Source: Knufia peltigerae (Eukaryota; Ascomycota; Eurotiomycetes; Chaetothyriales; Trichomeriaceae). From it: 64,000 nt of DNA. Within the stretch, counting starts at the first letter, position 1. The number at the start of each line of letters is the position of its first letter. Under the pieces are notes generated by a model. It did no database searches. It worked only from the letters and a program-made list of their open reading frames with translations, and had not been told where the DNA came from. The position numbers and the translations under genes are program-made. Shown piece by piece: positions 23,132-31,838 of this stretch. The stretch lies in the NCBI GenBank assembly GCA_030247855.1, contig JAPDRN010000027.1, positions 62,001-126,000 on the forward strand, read 5' to 3'.

Positions 23132-24403
23132 ATGGAGAGCAACTATAGCTTCTTCACCTGGCCTCCTCCCGACGCTCAAGGCGCATCTGATCCAATTTCA
23201 GATGAGAACGATGACATGCTCGATTTCATGGACATGACGGGATACGACGGAGATTTGGACGTCTTGCAACCAGTCGACCAAGGCATTGCCACCGCCTCAC
23301 ACATCCCACCTTTCCAACAGCAACCGCCAGCCGGCCAACCTCTCAACGCAAGTGATGCTCTCCCAGAGTTCACCCGATCAAATCGCCACATCAGGCTGCC
23401 GCTCGACCACCCGATCTCCTTCCAACCTGTCGTGATTGGCACGGGGGCTGACGCTGGAAGCAATTTGATGGCACTCTTTGGGGTGGAGGAGACTCCTCGT
23501 ACAAGATGGTACCTTCTTGTGCAAGAGGGCAGAAAGGGTCGTGATGCCTGGAGCAAATACCCATCATCCACGATGCCAATACCTCCTGGGTTGACGCTGG
23601 CAGAGATTTGCCGCGGTTACCCGAACCACGTCTGGGGCACGGGGCTGCGTCTGTTCGAGTCCGAAGGCTGGAAGGCCAAACAAATATTTGATCACCTTCC
23701 GGTCGACGCTCGAAACCAAGGTGCACCCTCAAGACCATGGAACTACCTCCAAGCCCGCCTGTTGAGAGAGAAAAAGAATCTTTACCAGGAACAGACGGGC
23801 CTCAAATGGAACCCGGTTCCCAAGAGCCTTGGAACTATGCCCGCGATGCAGCAGCAACCAGCACCCATCAATCAACATGAGCCGCAGCCAACAGGGCCAC
23901 CGACGGAGCAACAACGTCGTCATCGCATTCATCATGCTCGTCCTGTCCCCCTCGATGTTCTTCTTAGGCCCTTTGACAATGCATCTCAGGACGTTCCTGC
24001 TGCGCGATATGAGCAATTTCCATCGCAGGGTCTTCTTGCTGAGCAGTTTCCACTACAGCCTTTGGAAGCTGAGCAATTCCCACCGCAGCGTCCTTACCCA
24101 GATCCTTTGCTTAGTCAACCTCAGCCTCTGGGATATCCATTTCAACCCGAGCGATTCCCACAGCAGCCTCCTCATCCGGCTCCATTTTCATCGCCAGGTT
24201 TGATTCATCAACAACCTCTGGAAGATCCATTTCTATCGCCAGTGATTCTTCAACCTCACGAAGATCCAATTCGAACCGAGCGATTCCCACAGCGGCCTCC
24301 TTATCCTTACCGAGGAGCTCTGACAGTGCAACGACGCAATCCAATGCGCACCCATGGAGGACATAGGTCTCGGGTAGTCCGGCCAGAGGAGTCACAGTAC
24401 TGA
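23132..24403 (+). CDS. YPNH-domain protein 3 with Pro/Gln-rich repeat tail
   Basis: Single exon, 423 aa. The N-terminus is acidic and disordered and contains ENDDMLDFMDMTGYDGDLDV. The shared domain lies at about 150-225: LTLAEICRGYPNHV (Tyr163), GWKAKQIFDHL, then a basic helical stretch ARLLREKKNLY. This copy lacks the APK..EYFGKS part seen in the other two. From about residue 240 the protein is Pro/Gln/Phe-rich with degenerate repeats such as EQFPLQPLEAEQFPPQRPY and ERFPQQPPHP. No signal peptide, so an intracellular protein is likely. The family is not recognised. Confidence 0.78.
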   Translation: MESNYSFFTWPPPDAQGASDPISDENDDMLDFMDMTGYDGDLDVLQPVDQGIATASHIPPFQQQPPAGQPLNASDALPEFTRSNRHIRLPLDHPISFQPVVIGTGADAGSNLMALFGVEETPRTRWYLLVQEGRKGRDAWSKYPSSTMPIPPGLTLAEICRGYPNHVWGTGLRLFESEGWKAKQIFDHLPVDARNQGAPSRPWNYLQARLLREKKNLYQEQTGLKWNPVPKSLGTMPAMQQQPAPINQHEPQPTGPPTEQQRRHRIHHARPVPLDVLLRPFDNASQDVPAARYEQFPSQGLLAEQFPLQPLEAEQFPPQRPYPDPLLSQPQPLGYPFQPERFPQQPPHPAPFSSPGLIHQQPLEDPFLSPVILQPHEDPIRTERFPQRPPYPYRGALTVQRRNPMRTHGGHRSRVVRPEESQY

Positions 24404-24875
24404 TAAGGGGTAGTCCGTGCTCCATCGGGTGTTGGGGTTTCTGGGAGAGAAGAGAGCACTCGTCTACCACAGGGTGTGTTTCCGCTCTTTATTTCAATGA
24501 GCAACGTGGAGTTTAGCAATTCAGCAATTTAACAACTCAACAATCCCGCTTGCAAAGGGAAGTACTTCAGTTCTCACTCATACTCTGCGAAAGTCGGAGT
24601 ACGGGGTAAGGGGGAGGAGTGTGGAGCTGCTTTATCTCAAAGAGAGTCTCATTTGCTGTACATAGATACTGGTGGGACGGCCAACTTGCGGGTAGCCTTC
24701 CTTGATAGGAAATACTGCACCGCCCACCTAGGGGCCTCAAATATCATAAAACCCGTCCATTTCAATGCAATGCGCCTATGATGCTAGGATGGATGCAAGT
24801 GATACCGTCGCGATGTCAGTCGGAGAGAATCACCGCCTATTTTCTATGGGAATTGTTTCGACCTAGCATCTAGTT
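24404..24875. other. Short intergenic region
   Basis: Downstream flank of YPNH gene 3. One CGGAGTACGG word lies near 24596. No gene seen. Confidence 0.45.
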
Positions 24876-25575
24876 CTAGTCGGAAGGTGACGGTCCCTGG
24901 GTTATGAGGGTATCTGGTCCTCGTCCGCGGGCGTCTGGTTGGCCGTTCACCTGACGCGACTGATGTCTCATTTGATCGTCTCCTTGCCTCTTGAGTGGTC
25001 TGTTATATCGCGGCGTCCTTTCGATCGGGCCCTGTTGATACCCGTCCGTCATCGATGTCAAAACCGATGCCGCGGAGAGACGGAGAGAATAGGACGCCTG
25101 TGAAAAGGTCATTTCGATTGCATTCTTTAGATTATAGGCGGCGTCTGTGAGGATCATCCTCGGTGATGTGATATGACATTGTTCGAGGTACCTCCCAGAG
25201 GCTTTCTGGTACCCATTGATGACCAGAGTCGTTCTCATGCTTGATGAATGTGGAGCCCAGAAAGAATGACCTGTTGGTTGCTATCACGTCAACTATACTA
25301 ATCATTGGCATATTGAAATGATTGATTTTATAGGTGGTGTCAACTAGGAGAACGTTTGAATAGATACGCCTTCGTTGATTTATCACATTCTATTCAGTGA
25401 TAACGATATTCTCATAAGTGCAATCGACAATTTGGTTTTGTTGTCCCTGGGGTGGCAACGAGGTCAAGGCTCTGACAGTTGATGTCATTACGAACTGCGA
25501 CTTGTATCTCCAACCCGCGTCGCGCAACGCAGTCAAGAAACCAAAACAACAATTCAATGCCTTCAAGAAAAACAA
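24876..25575 (-). pseudogene. Decayed MULE (Mutator-like) transposase fragment
   Basis: Three successive minus-strand frames carry pieces of a Mutator-like transposase. The clearest is VLLVDTTYKINHFNMPMISI followed by NRSFFLGSTFIKHE, which matches the MULE core (usually VLLxDxTYKTNxxxMPLL, then a conserved NxSF segment). A frame change follows, then PRMILTDAAYNLKNAIEMTF, matching the second catalytic region (usually VILTDRxLALMNAI). The upstream frame, around 25390-25575, may be a remnant of the FAR1-type zinc-binding region (RDAGWRYK). Frameshifts and stops make it non-functional. No terminal inverted repeats identified. It ends 76 bp before the REV3 start. Confidence 0.8.
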
Positions 25576-25651
25576 AGTATCAATACACAGCGTTTCGAGT
25601 ATAACTCAACAATATTGCATTCCTCGCCAATATGATCTTTGAAGTCCATCC

Positions 25652-28600
25652 ATGGACACCTTTCGAGTTCGCCTCAATTGTCTAGACCACTACCAAGCTG
25701 TCCCAATCGGCCACTTCGATCCTCCCCTCCCTCAAGATGTCGCCGCCGCAAACCCAAGAGATCGCCCACGGATCTCTGTCATTCGCGTCTTCGGCGCGAC
25801 GGAAACAGGTCAAAAGGTCTTGATGCACATTCATGGCGCCCTTCAATACACATACATCGAGTACACTGGGAGCCTGGCCCGACAGGATGTCGACCTGGCC
25901 ATTCGCACCCTGCAACTCTCAATCGATCATGCCTTGGCCGTCAGTTATCGCAAGAACATCTACGAGGGAAAACATCGATATGTCGCGCATATCTCGCTGG
26001 TCAAGGGTGTGCCCTTCTACGGCTACCATGTCGGCTACAAGTACTACCTCAAAATCTACTTGCTCAACCCACTGCACATGACAAGATTGGCCGACTTGCT
26101 GCGTGAGGGCGCAGTCATGAAGAGAGTGCTACAACCCTACGAAAGTCATATGCAATACCTGGCTCAGTGGATGTGCGACTACAATCTATACGGCTGCGGC
26201 TACATCGAGTGCGACAAAGTCAAGTTCCGTGCACCCATTCCAAACTACTTCGACATGACCAACGCCTTCCACCAGTGGCACGACCATTCGATCCCGCGGG
26301 AGAACGTGTCGGACAGTGTGCTCGCAAAACAAAGCCACTGCGCCTTGGAGGTCGATGTCCATGTCGAGAACATCTTGAATCGAAGAAACGTCGAAGCCCG
26401 GCCGATCCACCACGACTTCATCGAACGATCGAACCCAATTCCAGCCGACGCGAAGTTGGTACAAAGCATGGCGGGACTTTGGAAGGATGAAACCCGACGG
26501 AGAAAGCTTAGGATGGGCCTGAAAGATCCCAGGAGCAGCCCTTTCCCCGCCGAGGTGTTGATTTCCATGTCGGCAGACCCAAGAAATTCATCCCCGGGAG
26601 GCTGGATCCACGAAGAGGAATACCGCGAGAAGCTGGGACACCTGGTCGTAGAAGAACGCGAGAACAGTGATAAGAGAACTGTGTCCTTTGACACGTTTGT
26701 TAAACCTATGGCCATGGAATATGATGTACAGACCGCCCTCGAAAGCGTGGAAGACTTGTACCCCGGCAAGCTTAATCGTTCCATCACAACTCACATTAAG
26801 CAGGAAATCCCGGATCCTGATGACCACAGTCGTGCCGATGACGTGTTTGTTGATGAATCACGCGCAGAAGATGTTGCAGAGGCAAATGGTTCCACTCCCA
26901 GTCTGGAAGCGGTCTCAACAGAAAATGGACACCTTGATCTTGGATCATCCTCGACTGTTAGTACATCCAACAACAACGGTGTTCTTCATGACCAAGTGTC
27001 TTCGCCGATAAGTTCTGCGGAATATGAAAAATACGGGATTCGTCCGGCGGGGGATACAGCTTTCCTGAGTGAGGATGTCTTCGACTTTCCAGGGGAACGT
27101 CTACCACAGCAACCTCCACCTTCAAAGAATCAAAAGCGAGCTAGGTTTGCCGGGGCACCCACATTTCAACCGAGGAAGAGAAGGAAACAGCTGGTCGACG
27201 AAGAGAACCTCTTGCCAGATATCAGTTTCTCTGGCTCTGAGGAAGATCCTGATTTTGCTATTAACGCTCTCGATGATAGCAAAAGACGGGCGCCATCTGC
27301 AGCTCAGACGCACCTCTCTCTGCAAGGTACAGACAACATCTTACCGGCAAGTGGTCAGCAAACCTCCATGTCGAAGGGCTCGTCACAAGAATCCGCAAAC
27401 TTGCCGAATCTCTCGCAACAGTCAACATTGGACTTTCCAGCTGTCAAGAACCCACATGATCCAGACACAATTCTTCGTTTGAGCCAGAAAAGTAATCTCT
27501 CTCAAAAGTCGCCCCAATCCAATTCAGATGGACAGCACAACTCTGCTGTCATGCCAACAAATCCAGCCCAAGATATGCCGATTTCATCGAAGCAGACGGT
27601 CGTCCCTCACACTACAGGCAGAAGCAGCAAATCAGCTCAACCATTTAGTCTGGAGCCAAGTGGCTTGCGTAGACCGAATAAAAATAGTTTTCTCCTGACA
27701 TATCAACCACGCCCACCGAAATTTGACGAGGTCAAGACGACCATGTCGCAAGTAGGACTTCCCGACGTCATCTACCAGGGGGCATATTATAGCGTCGAGG
27801 ATGACGTCCCGCAGCAACCAAGACAGTACGCCGGACGAGAATTCAAACTCGGAGGTGACACTATACCATACCTTCCGGACTTTGATCGGACTGGTACATC
27901 TGCGCCAAATTTTGGACGACAACCTCGGATGCTCCTAGACTTGTCAGCCGAGCAAATCCGGGATAATCAGAGACGGAAACGCTGTAGGATCCGTGAATGG
28001 GTTATCGCAGATGCACCTCCGGGGAAGGCGGATGTACTGGCATGGCTGGAGGAAGAATTCCTTGCAAAGTCTGATAAAACCTTTGCTGTGCGATCAAGTT
28101 CGAAACAACACCTCTCGCAGATCGATGGCCCAACTCAAAGGAACCGCCATGGATTCAAGTATTCACAAAATCAGCCTAGCACGAGCGTTCAACACGAAAC
28201 ACAATACATGAGCATTATGGCCCTTGAAGTGCACGTCAACACCCGGGGCATGCTCGCTCCAAATCCAGACGAAGACGCAGTTGCGTGCATCTTTTGGTGT
28301 GTACAAACCGACGACGAAGAGATGGAGAGCAGAGGCGGCAGGGATGGCATCCACAAGGGTATCATAACTGTCGCTGATGAACCTCAAAGAGCTAAAAAGG
28401 TTGGACGCAATGTAACGTTTGATGTGGAAGAGGAGGCAACCGAGCTTGACCTGCTGACCAGGCTTGTGGATATCGTGCGCTCTTACGACCCAGATATTCT
28501 GACAGGGTACGAAGTCCACAATAGTTCTTGGGGCTATCTGATTGAAAGAGCGCGGGTCAAATACGATCTGAACTATTGTGATGAGCTGTCTCGGATGAAG

Positions 28601-30757
28601 GCTCAATCTCACGGCAGATTTGGCAAAGACGACGACAAATGGGGTTTCAACCACACATCAACCATTCGTGTCACCGGTCGCCATACTATCAACATCTGGA
28701 GAGCCATGCGTGGTGAGCTGAATTTGCTTCAGTATACGATGGAAAACGTGGTATATCATTTGCTCCATCAGAGAATACCACACTACAGTTTCGCGGATCT
28801 CACCAAGTGGTACCGGAGCAAGAACCCCCGTGATTTGGCCAGAGTCGTAGACTATTTTTCCAGTCGCGTCGAGATTGACATCAAAATCCTTGAAGCCAAC
28901 GAACTTGTACCGAGGACGAGCGAACAAGCACGGCTGTTGGGAGTCGACTGGTTTTCTGTCATCTCTCGGGGTTCTCAATTCAAAGTCGAATCTCTTATGT
29001 TTCGTATTGCGAAGCCAGAGAACTTGATGTTGGTATCGCCCGGCAGAAGACAGGTGGGAGGACAGAATGCTTTGGAATGTTTGCCGTTGGTCATGGAGCC
29101 TCAGAGCAACTTCTACACCAGCCCATTGCTGGTGCTGGATTTCCAATCCTTGTATCCGAGCGTGATGATTGCGTACAACTACTGTTACTCGACGTTTCTG
29201 GGTCGAGTTGTCAGCTGGCGCGGAACAAACAAGATGGGCTTCACGGATTATCACCGGGAGCCGAGGTTGCTGGAGCTTTTGAAAGATCATGTCAACATTG
29301 CCCCGAACGGCATCATGTACGCCAAACCCGAAATCCGCAAATCACTCTTGGCCAAGATGCTCGGCGAGATTCTCGAAACCAGAGTCATGGTCAAGAGCGG
29401 GATGAAGGTCGACAAGGATGACAAGACTTTGCAACGTCTTTTGAACAATCGACAGCTCGCACTCAAGCTGATTGCCAACGTCACTTACGGTTACACGTCT
29501 GCGTCTTTCTCGGGTCGGATGCCTTGCTCAGAAATCGCGGACAGCATTGTACAGACTGGCCGAGAGACTTTGGAAAAGGCCATTGCCTTGATCCACTCGG
29601 TGGAGCGATGGGGTGCCGAGGTGGTCTATGGCGACACCGACAGCCTTTTCGTGTACCTGAAAGGTCGAACCCGAGAGCAAGCCTTTGACATTGGCGAGGA
29701 GATTGCCGACACGATTACGAAGATGAACCCGCGGCCCATCAAGCTGAAGTTCGAAAAGGTGTACCATCCTTGTGTGCTGCTGGCGAAGAAACGATATGTC
29801 GGGTTCAAATATGAAAGCCGATCTCAGACTGTTCCGGACTTTGACGCCAAGGGAATCGAGACTGTCCGTCGAGATGGGACACCGGCCGAACAGAAGATCG
29901 AAGAGACTGCACTTAAGATGCTTTTCCGCACATCGGATTTGAGTCAAGTCAAGAAGTTCTTCCAAGCACAATGCGCCAAGATCATGCGTGGGAGTGTGTC
30001 GATTCAAGATTTCTGTTTTGCCCGAGAAGTCAAGCTCGGGACGTACAGCGACAAAGGGCCGCCTCCGCCGGGCGCGTTGATCAGTGCTCGCAAGATGGTC
30101 GAGGATCCTAGACTTGAACCTCAGTATGGCGAACGGGTTCCGTACGTGGTTGTGACTGGAGGCCCGGGTGCCCGACTTATTGACAGGTGCGTGGCTCCTG
30201 AGGTGCTTCTCAACGACGTACATTCGGAGTTGGACGCCGAGTATTACATTTCCAAGAACATCATCCCGCCACTCGAACGCATCTTTAATCTCGTGGGCGC
30301 CAACGTCCGACAGTGGTACGACGAGATGCCCAAGTATCAACGTATCAGGAGGGTTGAGGCCGGGGGAGAGTTTGGAGTGACCAACAAAAAGACCACGTTG
30401 GAATCGTACATGAAGGCTTCGACGTGCTTGGTTTGTCGATCGACTCTTGACAATTCTGGCAAAGACAAACATGGTCCGCTGTGCGGGAATTGCTTGCGAC
30501 AATCTCCGAGGAGTTTACTGGATATGCGGTCGAGACTGATGAGGGCGGAGAGGAACGTGATGCAAATGAACAAGGTTTGTCGATCGTGTTCGGGCGGCAA
30601 TGGTGAGGAAGAGGTTCGCTGTGACAGCAAGGACTGTCCCGTGTTTTACTCTCGGACGAGGTACAAGGCTACATTGGCGAACGAGAGGGCGGTTTTGGTT
30701 CCGGTCGTGGAATCCTTGGAAAGATCCAGAGCAGCGATGGACGGGCTGGAGTGGTGA
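25652..30757 (+). CDS. REV3: DNA polymerase zeta catalytic subunit
   Basis: Single exon, 1701 aa, a usual length for filamentous-fungal Rev3. It is the B-family polymerase that extends from lesions in translesion synthesis with Rev7 and Pol31/Pol32, and it acts in the nucleus. The N-terminal domain (residues 1-200) contains YVAHISLVKGVPFYGYHVGY. A long disordered middle (about 350-750) would hold Rev7-binding motifs. The exonuclease-like domain begins near 850. Palm motifs: DFQSLYPSVMIAYN (about 1163-1176), KLIANVTYGYTSASFSGRMP and VYGDTDSLFVY (YGDTDS at 1326-1331). The C-terminus has the CysA pair CLVC (1592) with CGNC, then CRSC (1643) with the CDSKDC pair, which form the zinc and iron-sulphur sites. 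The start follows an in-frame TGA in the leader. The immediate promoter abuts a MULE relic. Confidence 0.97.
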   Translation: MDTFRVRLNCLDHYQAVPIGHFDPPLPQDVAAANPRDRPRISVIRVFGATETGQKVLMHIHGALQYTYIEYTGSLARQDVDLAIRTLQLSIDHALAVSYRKNIYEGKHRYVAHISLVKGVPFYGYHVGYKYYLKIYLLNPLHMTRLADLLREGAVMKRVLQPYESHMQYLAQWMCDYNLYGCGYIECDKVKFRAPIPNYFDMTNAFHQWHDHSIPRENVSDSVLAKQSHCALEVDVHVENILNRRNVEARPIHHDFIERSNPIPADAKLVQSMAGLWKDETRRRKLRMGLKDPRSSPFPAEVLISMSADPRNSSPGGWIHEEEYREKLGHLVVEERENSDKRTVSFDTFVKPMAMEYDVQTALESVEDLYPGKLNRSITTHIKQEIPDPDDHSRADDVFVDESRAEDVAEANGSTPSLEAVSTENGHLDLGSSSTVSTSNNNGVLHDQVSSPISSAEYEKYGIRPAGDTAFLSEDVFDFPGERLPQQPPPSKNQKRARFAGAPTFQPRKRRKQLVDEENLLPDISFSGSEEDPDFAINALDDSKRRAPSAAQTHLSLQGTDNILPASGQQTSMSKGSSQESANLPNLSQQSTLDFPAVKNPHDPDTILRLSQKSNLSQKSPQSNSDGQHNSAVMPTNPAQDMPISSKQTVVPHTTGRSSKSAQPFSLEPSGLRRPNKNSFLLTYQPRPPKFDEVKTTMSQVGLPDVIYQGAYYSVEDDVPQQPRQYAGREFKLGGDTIPYLPDFDRTGTSAPNFGRQPRMLLDLSAEQIRDNQRRKRCRIREWVIADAPPGKADVLAWLEEEFLAKSDKTFAVRSSSKQHLSQIDGPTQRNRHGFKYSQNQPSTSVQHETQYMSIMALEVHVNTRGMLAPNPDEDAVACIFWCVQTDDEEMESRGGRDGIHKGIITVADEPQRAKKVGRNVTFDVEEEATELDLLTRLVDIVRSYDPDILTGYEVHNSSWGYLIERARVKYDLNYCDELSRMKAQSHGRFGKDDDKWGFNHTSTIRVTGRHTINIWRAMRGELNLLQYTMENVVYHLLHQRIPHYSFADLTKWYRSKNPRDLARVVDYFSSRVEIDIKILEANELVPRTSEQARLLGVDWFSVISRGSQFKVESLMFRIAKPENLMLVSPGRRQVGGQNALECLPLVMEPQSNFYTSPLLVLDFQSLYPSVMIAYNYCYSTFLGRVVSWRGTNKMGFTDYHREPRLLELLKDHVNIAPNGIMYAKPEIRKSLLAKMLGEILETRVMVKSGMKVDKDDKTLQRLLNNRQLALKLIANVTYGYTSASFSGRMPCSEIADSIVQTGRETLEKAIALIHSVERWGAEVVYGDTDSLFVYLKGRTREQAFDIGEEIADTITKMNPRPIKLKFEKVYHPCVLLAKKRYVGFKYESRSQTVPDFDAKGIETVRRDGTPAEQKIEETALKMLFRTSDLSQVKKFFQAQCAKIMRGSVSIQDFCFAREVKLGTYSDKGPPPPGALISARKMVEDPRLEPQYGERVPYVVVTGGPGARLIDRCVAPEVLLNDVHSELDAEYYISKNIIPPLERIFNLVGANVRQWYDEMPKYQRIRRVEAGGEFGVTNKKTTLESYMKASTCLVCRSTLDNSGKDKHGPLCGNCLRQSPRSLLDMRSRLMRAERNVMQMNKVCRSCSGGNGEEEVRCDSKDCPVFYSRTRYKATLANERAVLVPVVESLERSRAAMDGLEW

Positions 30758-31838
30758 GTGTTGAGTGTGGCAAAGCTTTCACAGACTTTTCCGAAAGGGG
30801 CTTCAGGGCTGCATGGCGATGTGGGCGTTTGGCAAAGCATTTTTAGGATACGGTTGGACGTTTGCATGACTTGATGAGGGGACTGACTGCTGTACTGTAC
30901 CTAGGCGCTGTTGATCATAGCAGAGAGTTGTCGTCGGCCACGAGTTCTGGTGGTGCTCCTTACTCTACTGGGTAGCTGTGTACTCCGTACTCTTTGGAGA
31001 TTAGCTAACCTCGTACAGGATCTCGTATTGTACTGTACAGTCATGATCATCAGCCACATTCCTCGCATCCCTTACATACGTTGGTAATTATCTACTCCGT
31101 ACGGAGTACAGTACGGACCATCAATACAGAATTGGCTCCTACTTTCGCTGCGATTGGCTCGACAGTCCACAACACTTGGTCTATGCACCGTGGGTGTGGA
31201 CTGGCAAGCCATCACACTACTACTGATACCCAAAACATTACACCTTCGCCGACCGAAAGGACCAAGTACCCAGGCTTCGCAGGGAACCACTTAAGGCACC
31301 CAGCCTCGTACCCAAACTCGTGGAATAATACCGAGGGACCTACAGTACCAGTACGAAATACGGAGTACAGTACGGGGCTATTGGGTCATTTCCGCCCGCC
31401 TATTGAACCGCTACGCTAAGTAAATAGCGCCCAAGGGTTGGACGCGTCTCCAGCTGATTTCCTTCTTGACTCCCGTCCCCTGGAATTCTCCTGACTACAG
31501 GTCTTCTACTCGTACGAGCCTCTCAGACCGCCGTTCTTGCAATTCGACGAAAAGACTGTAGATCGACAAACACGAATGGGCGAGTCTTTGTTTACCCTGA
31601 TTGTCCTTTCCGCTGAAGTGTATCCGAATAGACGTCAACGACCAAACCATGAGAGCCTTGAACCCTTGACGCCGCAAACCCCATATTCAGCATGCCCAGT
31701 CTTGACTGGCGTCTTCGAGCCGTCCCCTGCCTGAACCTCTGCCGCCCTTCATATTATATAATAACCATTCGAAGAGTCTGATAGATCCCGACGCCTGGAG
31801 ACTTTGGAGTCTTGGAACCCACTACAACTGCGCCCGTC
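30758..31838. other. Intergenic region between REV3 and the Uds1 gene
   Basis: Contains several TACTCCGTA words, including a perfect 16 bp palindrome, and the promoter of the next gene. An AT-rich element TATTATATAATAACC lies at about 31752-31766, 75-90 bp before the start codon. No separate gene supported. Confidence 0.5.
31093..31108. repeat. Perfect palindrome of the TACTCCGTA family
   Basis: TACTCCGTACGGAGTA reads the same on both strands. It is immediately followed by a further partial copy (CAGTACGG). A related TACGGAGTACAGTACGG lies at about 31359. Confidence 0.9.

Noticed and set aside
29528..30502. Minus frame of 324 codons
   Set aside because: Antisense of the REV3 polymerase domain, which is fully conserved on the plus strand.
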